Assembly (NCBI RefSeq): GCF_012927645.1
Contig: NZ_JABBMT010000026.1
Span: 1-54,046 of the forward strand
Direction: 5' to 3'
Source of the DNA: Pseudoalteromonas arctica
GTDB lineage: Bacteria; Pseudomonadota; Gammaproteobacteria; Enterobacterales; Alteromonadaceae
Length of the DNA stretch: 54,046 bases
A program made the position numbers and the translations under genes. Numbering within the stretch: position 1 is the stretch's first letter; each line of letters opens with the position of its first letter. Below are positions 26,678 through 36,016 of the stretch, piece by piece. The notes below the pieces were generated by a model that did no database searches, was not told the origin of the DNA, and was given only the letters and a program-made list of their open reading frames with translations.

Positions 26678-28654
26678 ATGAGCACACAATCATTACAAAA
26701 AATTCTTATTGCTAATCGCGGCGAAATTGCATGCCGTGTGATGCGAACTGCAAAACAAATGGGTTTAACCACTGTTGCGGTTTATTCAGATGCCGACAAA
26801 AATTCACAACATGTAAAACTCGCCGATGAAGCCTACCATATTGGCGCAGCGCCGAGTAAAGACTCTTATTTGGTGGCTGGTAAAATTATCCAAGTAGCAC
26901 TGGATGCAGGTGCTGATTGCATTCACCCTGGTTACGGCTTTTTATCTGAGAACAGTGAATTTGCTAAGGCCTGTGAAGCCAATAATATTGCGTTTATAGG
27001 CCCACCAGCGAGCAGTATCGAAGCAATGGGTTCAAAAACCCGCGCCAAAGAAATAATGGCAGCCGCGCATGTACCCTTAGTCCCTGGTTATTATGGTGAC
27101 AAACAAGATCCTGCGTTTTTACAGGCTGAAGCTGAAAAAATTGGTTACCCAGTGCTTATCAAAGCAGCCTTTGGTGGCGGTGGTAAAGGCATGCGCGTGG
27201 TTGAACATGCAAAAGACTTTATCAATGCTCTACAAGGTGCACAGCGTGAGGCTATCGCAGGTTTTGGTAACGACTTAGTACTACTTGAGCGCTATGTTAA
27301 TAAACCACGCCATGTTGAAGTGCAAGTGTTTGCTGATAATCACGGTAACTGTGTGTACTTGGGCGATCGTGATTGTTCGTTACAACGCCGCCATCAAAAG
27401 GTGATTGAAGAAGCCCCTGCGCCTGGTTTATCTGACGAACTACGTAAAGAAATGGGCGAAGCCGCAGTACGCTGCGCACTGGCGATCAATTACCGAGGTG
27501 CAGGCACGGTAGAGTTTTTACTGTGTGGCGATGAATTCTTCTTCATGGAAATGAATACCCGGCTGCAAGTTGAGCACCCTGTAACTGAAATGGTTACTAG
27601 TATCGATTTAGTCAATTGGCAAATTAACATCGCCGCAGGTAAAGCATTACCACTTGCGCAAGATGACATCCAGTTACAAGGTCACAGTTTTGAAGCGCGT
27701 ATTTACGCCGAAGATCCAAGTAATGACTTTATTCCCTGCTCTGGCACCATCAATGGCTTGAATATACCAGTTCAATCTGAGTATGTACGTATTGATACTG
27801 GGATCAAACAAGGGGATGAGATAAGCCCATTTTATGATCCTATGATCGCTAAATTGATCGTTCATGATGACTCGCGCGAGCAAGCTTTAGCGCGATTAAG
27901 CACAGCCCTTGAACAATTTCATTTAGCGGGCTTTAGTTGTAATGTGAACTTTTTACACACCCTTGCTAATCATCCTACCTTTAAACAAGGTGCTCCTGAT
28001 ACTCACTTTATTGAAGAGCAAGGCGATGCGTTGCTTAAAGTTGATAACAAGCAACGTTTGATGAGTACTGTAATTGCGGCATTTAGTTATTTATCTGGCT
28101 TAAATAATACAGCCAATAGCAGCCCATGGGATGGTCTTTCTGGCTTTAAACTCAACATAAAAGCGGCAATTAGCATCCCGTTTTCTGATCATATTATAAC
28201 TGCAACACCCCAGCAAAATGGCTTTATCATCACGATTGACGGAGTTGACTATACAACCTCCGGCAGCATTGAAAATAGCTTATGCAGCGTGTTTATTAAT
28301 GGCGATAAGCACACATGTCATGTTGTAAACACTGACAATGTGATTACAGTGATGTACAAAGCGCTACAAAGCACGTTTGATGTAATAGACAAACATTATA
28401 TCAGCGAGCACGAAAGTGATGCTTTGCCACTTGCAGCCCCGCTCAATGGCACTGTCGTTAAGCACCTTATTGAAATTGGTAGCACAGTCACTAAAGGTGA
28501 CGCGGTGGTGATCATCGAAGCTATGAAAATGGAATATACGCTCAACGCCCCCCATGATGGTGTATTGCAAAGCTATTGTTTTGCAGAAGGCGCACTGGTG
28601 AGTCATGGCGCCCTATTAGCCATTGTCAGCGATGAGAACGCAGCAGATGAATAA
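26678..28654 (+). CDS. liuD: 3-methylcrotonyl-CoA carboxylase, biotin-containing subunit
   Basis: Alpha subunit of MCC: biotin carboxylase plus biotin carrier. 658 residues from ATG 26678 with AGGGAT upstream. The N-terminal domain begins KILIANRGEIACRVMRTAK. The ATP-grasp glycine loop is AFGGGGKGMRVV, RDCSLQRRHQKVIEEAPAP follows, and MNTRLQVEHPVTEMV is the carboxylase signature. The biotinyl lysine is in VIIEAMKMEYTL about 35 residues from the end. The BC-carrier linker is shorter and poorly conserved, as usual for MCC. Confidence 0.96.
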   Translation: MSTQSLQKILIANRGEIACRVMRTAKQMGLTTVAVYSDADKNSQHVKLADEAYHIGAAPSKDSYLVAGKIIQVALDAGADCIHPGYGFLSENSEFAKACEANNIAFIGPPASSIEAMGSKTRAKEIMAAAHVPLVPGYYGDKQDPAFLQAEAEKIGYPVLIKAAFGGGGKGMRVVEHAKDFINALQGAQREAIAGFGNDLVLLERYVNKPRHVEVQVFADNHGNCVYLGDRDCSLQRRHQKVIEEAPAPGLSDELRKEMGEAAVRCALAINYRGAGTVEFLLCGDEFFFMEMNTRLQVEHPVTEMVTSIDLVNWQINIAAGKALPLAQDDIQLQGHSFEARIYAEDPSNDFIPCSGTINGLNIPVQSEYVRIDTGIKQGDEISPFYDPMIAKLIVHDDSREQALARLSTALEQFHLAGFSCNVNFLHTLANHPTFKQGAPDTHFIEEQGDALLKVDNKQRLMSTVIAAFSYLSGLNNTANSSPWDGLSGFKLNIKAAISIPFSDHIITATPQQNGFIITIDGVDYTTSGSIENSLCSVFINGDKHTCHVVNTDNVITVMYKALQSTFDVIDKHYISEHESDALPLAAPLNGTVVKHLIEIGSTVTKGDAVVIIEAMKMEYTLNAPHDGVLQSYCFAEGALVSHGALLAIVSDENAADE

Positions 28655-29558
28655 CACACTCCCAAACCATGTTCGCGTTGTTGAAGTAGGTGCCCGTGAT
28701 GGCTTACAAAACGAGCGTGCAGTAACTACCCAAGATAAGGTAACCTTAATTAACGCCCTTGCTGATGCGGGTATTACAGACATTGAAGCAGGTGCCTTTG
28801 TATCCCCTAAATGGGTGCCGCAAATGGCCGATTCCAGCGATGTAATCAGCGCGCTTGATTTACCTACCACTAATTTAACGGCACTTACGCCAAACTTAAA
28901 AGGTGCCGAAGCTGCGCATGCTGTAGGTATTAAAGAATTTGCTATTTTTACCGCTGCCAGTGAAGCCTTTTGTCAAAAGAATATTAACTGCTCAATTGAC
29001 CAAAGCATAGCCCGCTTTACTGATGTAATGGCCTTTGCTAAATCACATAATATTCGTGTTCGTGGTTATGTTAGTTGTGTACTTGGCTGCCCATATGAAG
29101 GCGATATCGATCCGCAGCGCGTACTACAAGTAACTCAAAAGCTATTAGATCTTGGTTGTTACGAAGTAAGCCTTGGTGACACTATTGGCGTAGGCACCGC
29201 AAAAAAGGTCGATGAACTGTTGGACGTGCTACTAGCTGAAATTGATAAGTCATTGTTAGCTGTTCATTTTCACGACACTTATGGTCAAGCGCTCACAAAT
29301 ATTTACACTGCCCTAAAGCGAGGTATCGCAACGGTTGACAGTGCGGTTGCAGGCCTTGGTGGTTGCCCTTATGCTAAAGGGGCGTCAGGAAATGTTGCCA
29401 CTGAGGATGTAGTTTACTTACTGCAAGGGCTTGGCATAGAGCATGGAATTGATTTAGAAAGACTGGCTAAAGCTGGTTGGGCAATTTGCACGGCATTAAA
29501 TAAACAACCTGTGAGCAAGGTATCCTTGGCACTTAAAAATCAAACTACTGAGCACTAG
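28647..29558 (+). CDS. liuE: hydroxymethylglutaryl-CoA lyase
   Basis: TIM-barrel lyase splitting HMG-CoA into acetyl-CoA and acetoacetate, the end of leucine breakdown. 303 residues from ATG 28647, which overlaps the liuD stop; ATG 28632 is an alternative. EVGARDGLQNE is the N-terminal metal/catalytic motif. SLGDTIGVGT and VHFHDTYGQAL carry the metal histidines, and GLGGCPYAKGASGNVATEDVVY holds the flexible-loop cysteine. Confidence 0.95.
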   Translation: MNNTLPNHVRVVEVGARDGLQNERAVTTQDKVTLINALADAGITDIEAGAFVSPKWVPQMADSSDVISALDLPTTNLTALTPNLKGAEAAHAVGIKEFAIFTAASEAFCQKNINCSIDQSIARFTDVMAFAKSHNIRVRGYVSCVLGCPYEGDIDPQRVLQVTQKLLDLGCYEVSLGDTIGVGTAKKVDELLDVLLAEIDKSLLAVHFHDTYGQALTNIYTALKRGIATVDSAVAGLGGCPYAKGASGNVATEDVVYLLQGLGIEHGIDLERLAKAGWAICTALNKQPVSKVSLALKNQTTEH

Positions 29559-29612
29559 TCTATATTTAGCTTTGAGTTAGTAGTCATATAATTATAAATA
29601 AGGAGTGGGTCC

Positions 29613-30311
29613 ATGGCCGGTTTCGATAAAGTGGTTTCAAGTTATGAAGCTGCAATGGAAGGCTTAAAAGATGGCGATACCATTATCGCTGGTGGTTTTG
29701 GTTTATGCGGTATCCCTGAGGGATTGATCAACGAAATCAAACGTAAACAAACCAAAAAACTCACTGTGGTATCGAATAACTGCGGTGTAGATGATTTTGG
29801 TTTAGGTCTTTTATTGCACGACAAACAAATTAAAAAAATTATTGCCTCCTACGTGGGTGAAAATGCCCTATTCGAACAGCAATTGTTGAGTGGCGAAATT
29901 GATGTGGAATTGACCCCACAAGGTACGCTGGCTGAAAAAATGCGTGCCGGTGGTGCTGGTATTCCTGCTTTTTATACAGCGACAGGTTACGGTACGCCAG
30001 TGGCAGAAGGTAAAGATGTAAAAGAATTTAACGGGCGTCCTTATATCTTAGAAGAATCAATCACTGGTGAGTTTGCCATTGTCAAAGCATGGAAAGCAGA
30101 TCGTTATGGTAATTTAGTGTTTCGCCATACTGCAATGAATTTCAACCCCATGGCTGCAACAGCAGGTAAAATTACCGTTGCTGAAGTAGAAGAAATTGTT
30201 GAACCGGGTGAATTGGAACCAAGCCAAATTCACACCCCTGGTATTTTTGTTAATCGCGTGATCAAAGGTAACTTTGAAAAACGCATTGAACGTGTAACCA
30301 CTTGCGATTAA
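29613..30311 (+). CDS. scoA: 3-oxoacid CoA-transferase, subunit A
   Basis: Activates acetoacetate to acetoacetyl-CoA with succinyl-CoA (or acetyl-CoA if AtoD-like). 232 residues. [16 protein letters not shown] is the CoA-binding loop; [17 protein letters not shown] and [12 protein letters not shown] are subunit-A blocks, and [10 protein letters not shown] is near the end. AAGGAG precedes ATG 29613. It lies 54 bases after liuE and disposes of the acetoacetate made there. A SCOT-type enzyme is favoured over AtoDA by length and sequence style; not certain. Confidence 0.92.
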   Translation: MAGFDKVVSSYEAAMEGLKDGDTIIAGGFGLCGIPEGLINEIKRKQTKKLTVVSNNCGVDDFGLGLLLHDKQIKKIIASYVGENALFEQQLLSGEIDVELTPQGTLAEKMRAGGAGIPAFYTATGYGTPVAEGKDVKEFNGRPYILEESITGEFAIVKAWKADRYGNLVFRHTAMNFNPMAATAGKITVAEVEEIVEPGELEPSQIHTPGIFVNRVIKGNFEKRIERVTTCD

Positions 30312-30323
30312 GGAGCAATAATC

Positions 30324-30980
30324 ATGGCATTATCACGTGAACAAGTCGCAATGCGCGTTGCACAAGAACTACAAGACGGTTATTACGTTAACCTCGGTAT
30401 CGGTATTCCCACTCTAGTGGCAAACTACGTGCCTGATAACATTGAGGTCATGTTGCAGTCTGAAAATGGCTTACTAGGTATGGGGCAATACCCTACTAAA
30501 GCAGAGCTTGATGCTGATATGATCAACGCGGGTAAAGAAACCGTGACAGCAGCCACAGGTGCAGCCATATTTAATAGTGCAGATAGTTTTGCAATGATCC
30601 GTGGAGGTCATGTAGACTTAACTGTTCTAGGTGCATTTGAAGTTGACCAAAACGGTAGTATCGCATCGTGGATGATCCCTAAAAAGCTTATAAAAGGCAT
30701 GGGCGGTGCAATGGACCTTGTCGCTGGCGCAAAAAATATTATCGTTACTATGACCCATGCAAGTAAACATGGTGATTCGAAACTGCTAGAAAGTTGCTCT
30801 TTACCTTTAACTGGTGTTAACTGTGTGAAGAAAATAGTAACGGATTTAGCCGTGTTAGAAGTCAAAGACGGCGCATTTCATCTGCTAGAGCGCGCTCCGG
30901 GCGTGTCAGTTGATGAAATTATTAGTAAAACAGCAGGTAAATTACTTGTTGATGGTGAGATCCCTGAGATGGTTTTTTAA
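30324..30980 (+). CDS. scoB: 3-oxoacid CoA-transferase, subunit B
   Basis: Catalytic partner of scoA, 218 residues. YYVNLGIGIPTLVANYVP is the N-terminal signature, and the covalent CoA-carrying glutamate is in MLQSENGLLGMG. RGGHVDLTVLGAFEVD and GGAMDLVAGAKN are conserved subunit-B motifs. AAGGAG lies upstream of ATG 30324, 12 bases after scoA. The operon ends at a terminator 60 bases downstream. Confidence 0.94.
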   Translation: MALSREQVAMRVAQELQDGYYVNLGIGIPTLVANYVPDNIEVMLQSENGLLGMGQYPTKAELDADMINAGKETVTAATGAAIFNSADSFAMIRGGHVDLTVLGAFEVDQNGSIASWMIPKKLIKGMGGAMDLVAGAKNIIVTMTHASKHGDSKLLESCSLPLTGVNCVKKIVTDLAVLEVKDGAFHLLERAPGVSVDEIISKTAGKLLVDGEIPEMVF

Positions 30981-31042
30981 TTTAACGCTCAGTTCCACCC
31001 TGTACCGACCTCATTCCCAGTGCCAATGGCGCTGAGTTACCC

Positions 31043-31068
31043 AAAATCCCTCGCAAGAGGGATTTTTT
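31043..31068. terminator. intrinsic terminator of the liu-sco operon
   Basis: AAAATCCCTC-GCAA-GAGGGATTTT followed by TT. The A-run on the other side may also serve the convergent msrAB gene. Confidence 0.9.
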
Positions 31069-31170
31069 ATTCTATTCTAGATGCACCATGTTAGGGTAAA
31101 AACAGTTTGTGCCCCATAACTGTGAAAACCACCCACTATCTGTAATTTCCTCAGCCGCTATTTTAAACGA

Positions 31171-32463
31171 TTAAATGTCTTTGCGAGCGACGAAATCTAA
31201 CACAGTTGCATTAATGCAATAGCGATCTTCACCTTTTGGCCCTTCACCTGGGAACAAATGCCCTAAATGAATACCCGTAGATTTAGATTTGATTTCAATA
31301 CGCTGCATACCGTAACTGGTGTCTTCATGCATAGTCACGTTGTCTTTGATGGGGTGAGTAAATGACAGCCACCCAGTGCCCGATTTAAACCGATCCCGAG
31401 TATCAAACAGCGGTACTCCACTTAATTTGTCTGTAAAAATACCATCCGGGGTGTTTTTAAAAATATCGTACTGTTTACAAAATGGGCTGTCGGTACGGGC
31501 CTTAAATGCCACTGTATATGCTTCACTATCCCCTAATTTAAATGCACCAAGTGCTTTATAAAACTCTTCACTAGACACATAACCTTGGCGACCATAAACC
31601 TCTTTACCATCTTCTAAAAATAAGATTGTTGGAGTGGCCCACGTCGCTGACTTAATCGTTAAGCCATCAAGCTGATCAGCTTTACGATAAGTGACGATAA
31701 TGCTGCCTTGATAATCATCTAACACATCTTTTTTGAGTTTTTCACAATAAGGACAATAATCCCGTGAATCAATGATCACCACCTGCTTTCCTGCCAGTAA
31801 AGCGGTATTATCAACTTCATCATCACTGCGTTTTTCAAATACAACGCCTGTTGAATGATCAGGGCAATAGCCATTCGGATTTTTAGCTAAGTAGTCTTGA
31901 TGATACTCTTCTGCCGGAAAAAATTCCGTTAGTGGTTTTATAATGGTTTTTATAGAGCCATACCCACCTTGGGTTAGTTTATCTTGATACTGTTGTTTTA
32001 ATTCTTCAGCCAGTGCTGCTTGTTGCTCAGTAGTGGTTAAAATAATTGAACGGTATTGCGTACCAATATCATTTCCTTGGCGGTTTTTTTGCGTTGGATC
32101 ATGACTTTCAAAATAGCTTTTTAATAACGTTGCAGCACTGATTATGTTGCTATTGTAAGTAACTTCAACAACTTCAGCGTAATTATTTTCATCAAACTTG
32201 CGCGATGATTGAGTAATATTGCGATACGTTGCTTTAAAACCTTTACCATCGGCGTAGCCTGACTTTGCATCAATTACACCAGCAAGCGCTTCATAACGTT
32301 TTTCTGCCCCCCAAAAGCAACCAGAGCCAAGTACTATGGTTTCTAAATGCATTGTTGCTTGAATATCATTATCTTTTTCATTGTTAAGGGAAACACCATA
32401 ACTTGCTGCACTAAAAAAAATAGTTAAAGTGGTCAATTTAAGCCAATTCTTTGCTACCAACAT
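31171..32463 (-). CDS. msrAB: MsrA-thioredoxin-like-MsrB fusion, methionine sulfoxide reductase
   Basis: 430 residues in three modules. A hydrophobic leader (about 7-24) suggests export or membrane anchoring. MsrA covers about 40-210, with the catalytic Cys49 in GSGCFWGAE and a C-terminal GYCPDHSTGVV (Cys200). A thioredoxin/glutaredoxin-like module covers about 222-310 with C237-P-Y-C240. MsrB covers about 318-430, with GTGWLSF, HLGHLF and the catalytic Cys416 in RYCIN; Cys329 may resolve. Both zinc CxxC pairs of standard MsrB are absent. The enzyme would reduce both methionine sulfoxide epimers and carry its own electron relay. The module order differs from Neisseria PilB, which has the thioredoxin-like domain first. 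Confidence 0.92.
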   Translation of the reverse strand: MLVAKNWLKLTTLTIFFSAASYGVSLNNEKDNDIQATMHLETIVLGSGCFWGAEKRYEALAGVIDAKSGYADGKGFKATYRNITQSSRKFDENNYAEVVEVTYNSNIISAATLLKSYFESHDPTQKNRQGNDIGTQYRSIILTTTEQQAALAEELKQQYQDKLTQGGYGSIKTIIKPLTEFFPAEEYHQDYLAKNPNGYCPDHSTGVVFEKRSDDEVDNTALLAGKQVVIIDSRDYCPYCEKLKKDVLDDYQGSIIVTYRKADQLDGLTIKSATWATPTILFLEDGKEVYGRQGYVSSEEFYKALGAFKLGDSEAYTVAFKARTDSPFCKQYDIFKNTPDGIFTDKLSGVPLFDTRDRFKSGTGWLSFTHPIKDNVTMHEDTSYGMQRIEIKSKSTGIHLGHLFPGEGPKGEDRYCINATVLDFVARKDI

Positions 32464-32625
32464 ACTTACCTCATTCTATTTGTTGCTTCATTTTAGTAGA
32501 CCTTGAGGCAGAACATATTATTTCAGGAGTCTGGATTATCTTATTGCTTATTATCACCGCGGTATAAACATTTCATACTTTATATGCTAGCTTGAGGTAT
32601 TCAAGAATAATAAATACATTTAGCT

Positions 32626-33294
32626 ATGGATCAACAAACTACCTCTGCAACGATTAGTGTTCTCAGTAATAACAGCATATTGCTTGATGCCACTGCCCTA
32701 AACGATGACAGCCTGAGCATTCAAAAAAAAATCTGGGCACTAGTGCAACAATGCAATACCCGCGACGCCTTTATAGATGTAGTACCCGCAATGAACTCAC
32801 TGACAGTTTATTTAATAGACCCTGCGACACTTGCTCACTGGCAAGCTCAGTTAGTACTTTGGTGGACAAACATAAATCCGTACGACTATCAGGGTAAGCA
32901 TCATAAAATTATTACCCAATACGGTGGTGAATATGGCCCAGATCTAGAGTATGTAGCTGAGTATCACAATTTATCGCCACAACAAGTAATTGATATACAT
33001 AGCCAAGGGCATTATCAAGTATTGTTTTTAGGCTTTCAGCCAGGCTTTGCTTATTTACACGGTCTAAATAGTCAATTACATACGCCGCGCCGCGCACAGC
33101 CGCGAACTCGAGTGCCCAAAGGTTCGGTTGCCATTGGCGCTAATCAAACCGCGATTTACCCAGCTGATTCGCCCGGTGGTTGGCATATTATCGGCCACAG
33201 TGATTTTGCATTATTTGACAGTGAAAATACTCCACCATGCGCCATACAACCGGGCGATACGCTGCAATTTGTTACCAAGGAGTCGGTATTATGA
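32626..33294 (+). CDS. pxpB: 5-oxoprolinase subunit PxpB
   Basis: KipI/allophanate-hydrolase subunit-1-like protein, 222 residues, one part of the ATP-dependent PxpABC enzyme that opens 5-oxoproline to glutamate. Family blocks: ITQYGGEYGPDLEYVAEYH, FLGFQPGFAYLHGLN, then TPRRAQPRTRVPKGSVAIG and YPADSPGGWHIIG. No clear Shine-Dalgarno precedes ATG 32626. First gene of the operon, coupled to pxpC by an ATGA overlap. A small dyad CTTGA-GGTAT-TCAAG lies at 32591-32605. Confidence 0.92.
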   Translation: MDQQTTSATISVLSNNSILLDATALNDDSLSIQKKIWALVQQCNTRDAFIDVVPAMNSLTVYLIDPATLAHWQAQLVLWWTNINPYDYQGKHHKIITQYGGEYGPDLEYVAEYHNLSPQQVIDIHSQGHYQVLFLGFQPGFAYLHGLNSQLHTPRRAQPRTRVPKGSVAIGANQTAIYPADSPGGWHIIGHSDFALFDSENTPPCAIQPGDTLQFVTKESVL

Positions 33295-34226
33295 TCACCG
33301 TAATAAAACCCGGAATGCAAATGACGATTCAAGATCTCGGTCGTCATGGCTATCGCCATTTGGGGATTGCCCAATCCGGCGCACTGGACCCGTATGCAAT
33401 GATCATTGCTAATCGCTTAGTGGGCAATGATGATAACCAAAATGTTATTGAGATCACTTTAGGCTTAGCGCAATTACAGTTTCAATGTGCCACTGTTATT
33501 GCACTGCATGGCGCTGATATGCAAGCAAAGCTTGGTGGGGTAAGTATTTATCCTGGCTGGTGTTATCCAGTAGAGCAAGGGCAAACACTGACATTGGCAA
33601 CCGCTCGGCAAGGTTTTCGCAGCTACCTCGCAATTAAAGGTGGTATTGATTGTCATGCAGTGATGAATTCAACAGCCACCGATATTGCAGCAGGTTTTGG
33701 TGGGCTGACGGGCGCGACTTTACAAGCCAATGCTCAACTCCCTATCACGCCATTTGATGGCGATTGGCCGCAACGTGGGGCGATTGCCCCGGCTAAGCGC
33801 AGTGTGATCCGCGTTCATTCAGGCCCACATCAACAGTTACGATCACAACAATATAGTGATTTTTTTGCCCAGACTAAGTGGCAAGTCAGTCCGCAAAGTA
33901 ATCGTATGGGAGTGAGGCTCAGTACTGAGCATAATCAATTAATGCATACACATTCATTGCCTTCTTTAGCTGTTAGCCCGGGCTCTATCCAACTAACGCC
34001 CAGTGGCGAGCCTATCGTGCTGCTAAATGATGGCCAAACAACCGGAGGATACCCGCTACTTGGTACTGTAATCAGTGCCGATCTGCACCAGTTTGCACAG
34101 CTTAAACCTGGTGACTTTGTGCAATTTGAGTTCGTTAATCTAGCAGTTGCAAATACTGCGCAGCAAAAACTGGACGCTCACCTACAACAATTGACTATTG
34201 CACTAAAAAACCTGAGTATCAGATAA
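33291..34226 (+). CDS. pxpC: 5-oxoprolinase subunit PxpC
   Basis: KipA/allophanate-hydrolase subunit-2-like protein, 311 residues from ATG 33291, which overlaps the pxpB stop. ITVIKPGMQMTIQDLGRHGY is the usual N-terminus, followed by GIAQSGALDPYAMIIANRLVGN, then VHSGPHQQ, QSNRMGVRLS and DGQTTGGYPLLGTVISAD. Works with PxpB and PxpA. No PxpA (LamB/YcsF family) gene is present in the window. Confidence 0.93.
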   Translation: MITVIKPGMQMTIQDLGRHGYRHLGIAQSGALDPYAMIIANRLVGNDDNQNVIEITLGLAQLQFQCATVIALHGADMQAKLGGVSIYPGWCYPVEQGQTLTLATARQGFRSYLAIKGGIDCHAVMNSTATDIAAGFGGLTGATLQANAQLPITPFDGDWPQRGAIAPAKRSVIRVHSGPHQQLRSQQYSDFFAQTKWQVSPQSNRMGVRLSTEHNQLMHTHSLPSLAVSPGSIQLTPSGEPIVLLNDGQTTGGYPLLGTVISADLHQFAQLKPGDFVQFEFVNLAVANTAQQKLDAHLQQLTIALKNLSIR

Positions 34227-34286
34227 TAAATCACTTAAGCTCAGCTTAATAAATAATAATAAACACACCATAATGTAGGAACCAGC

Positions 34287-34994
34287 ATGTTTGACCTTAA
34301 TTATTGGCCATTAATTGGCATTCCAGTGGTTGTGCTAGGATTTGCCTTGCGCTTTAACCCACTGATTGTAGTAACCGTTGCTGGCCTTGCAACTGGTTGG
34401 GCGGTAGATTTAGATATCTTCACCCTTTTGCAAACCTTTGGCGAGAAGTTTATGAACTCTCGTCAACTGGCCAGCTTTATTCTTATTTTACCCGTTATCG
34501 CACTGCTAGAGCGCTATGGTTTACAACAGCATGCGAAAAGCTGGATTGCACAAATTCAAAGTGCCACCAGCGCACGTATATTAGCTCTGTATTTTATCGT
34601 TCGAGAATGCTCCGCAGCCCTTGGGTTATTAAGTCTTGGCGGTCAAGCACAAACGGTTCGTCCATTATTAGCCCCCATGGCATTAGGTGCCGCGACCAAT
34701 AAATATGGTGAACTACCAAAACCCATAAAAGATATGATCAGTGCCCATGCCGCAGCCGTTGATAATATTGCGGTGTTCTTCGGTGAAGATATTTTCATTG
34801 CTTTTGGTGCTGTGCTATTGATGGATGCCTTCTTAAAGGAAAACGGCATTGCCGGAATTGAACCGCTGCATATTGGTTTATGGGCTATTCCAACCGCCAT
34901 TGCCGCACTCATTATTCATTTATTTAGATTATCTCGTTTAGAAGCAAAAATAGCGCTGGCTGTTGCTCACTACAAAAAACAGGAAGTGCTATGA
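34287..34994 (+). CDS. DUF969 family membrane protein, probable 5-oxoproline transporter subunit
   Basis: 235 residues with about six hydrophobic segments, starting MFDLNYWPLIGIPVVVLGFAL. The conserved cytosolic-side stretch GGQAQTVRPLLAPMALGAA and ISAHAAAVDNIAVFFGEDIF are typical of DUF969. TAGGA precedes ATG 34287. It overlaps the DUF979 gene by ATGA. The two families occur as pairs beside pcp and pxp genes; transport of 5-oxoproline is inferred from that context. Confidence 0.82.
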   Translation: MFDLNYWPLIGIPVVVLGFALRFNPLIVVTVAGLATGWAVDLDIFTLLQTFGEKFMNSRQLASFILILPVIALLERYGLQQHAKSWIAQIQSATSARILALYFIVRECSAALGLLSLGGQAQTVRPLLAPMALGAATNKYGELPKPIKDMISAHAAAVDNIAVFFGEDIFIAFGAVLLMDAFLKENGIAGIEPLHIGLWAIPTAIAALIIHLFRLSRLEAKIALAVAHYKKQEVL

Positions 34995-36016
34995 GTAAAG
35001 TAATAACAACCGATGTAACTACCTCAAGCGCTGCAGTTATCACCATTGAAAACATTTATCTATTAATTGGTCTCGTTGTGATGTTTTTAGTTGTACGAAC
35101 GCTGCAAGATAAAAACCATCCTAAAAGGCTCACCACAGCCTTATTTTGGTTGTTATTTGGTAGCAGTTTTTTATTTGGTGATGTATCAATTGCCTTGCTC
35201 GGCAAAGCCAACACTTATTTATGGGTTGGGGTGAGCGTAGTATTGATTGCTCTGTTAGCGGGCTTAAAACTAATAAGCATGGGCAGTTATCAACCACTCA
35301 CTGAGCAGCAGCAAACACAATCGGCATCTCGTCTAGGCAATAAATTATTTGTTCCCGCATTAATGATCCCCGTGATCACGGTATTACTGACTGTTTCTTT
35401 TGATGGTATCGCAATTGGTGATTATTACTTACTTGATCAACGTCATTTAACTCTCGCATCGCTCACTGTTGCCTGTGTATCTGCGCTACTTATTGGCTGG
35501 AAGATTACTGGAGGTAACCCGATTGAAGCTGTTACTGAATCACGTCGGCTGCTAGATTCTATCGGTTGGGCAGCAATACTGCCGCAAATGCTAGCAATGC
35601 TCGGTGGCGTATTTATTGTGGCGCAAACAGGAGACGCAATTAAAGAGTTGGTTACTTTATTTATAGCGCCAGATAATCGTTTTATGCTGGTGGTACTGTA
35701 TTGTGTTGGCATGGCGTTATTTACTATGGTGATGGGAAATGCGTTTGCTGCATTTCCGGTAATGACTGCGGGTATTGCTATGCCTTTTTTAATCGAAGGT
35801 CATGGCGCAAGCGCCGCACCACTGGTAGCAATTGGGATGTACAGTGGTTACTGTGGTACGTTAATGACGCCAATGGCGGCAAACTTTAATATCATTCCGG
35901 CGGCATTACTCGACCTCAAAGACAAATACCATGTTATAAAGGTGCAAATTCCTACTGCGTTGATCTTATTAACGGTCAATATTTTTTTAATGTATATGGT
36001 GGTTTTTAATGACTAA
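34991..36016 (+). CDS. DUF979 family membrane protein, probable 5-oxoproline transporter subunit
   Basis: 341 residues with about nine membrane segments. The conserved parts are GWAAILPQMLAMLGGVFIVAQTGD, GNAFAAFPVMTAGIAMPFLI and YSGYCGTLMTPMAANFNIIPAALLDL. Overlaps DUF969 at its start and pcp at its end, so the three genes are translated together. It probably forms one permease with the DUF969 protein. Confidence 0.82.
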   Translation: MSKVITTDVTTSSAAVITIENIYLLIGLVVMFLVVRTLQDKNHPKRLTTALFWLLFGSSFLFGDVSIALLGKANTYLWVGVSVVLIALLAGLKLISMGSYQPLTEQQQTQSASRLGNKLFVPALMIPVITVLLTVSFDGIAIGDYYLLDQRHLTLASLTVACVSALLIGWKITGGNPIEAVTESRRLLDSIGWAAILPQMLAMLGGVFIVAQTGDAIKELVTLFIAPDNRFMLVVLYCVGMALFTMVMGNAFAAFPVMTAGIAMPFLIEGHGASAAPLVAIGMYSGYCGTLMTPMAANFNIIPAALLDLKDKYHVIKVQIPTALILLTVNIFLMYMVVFND

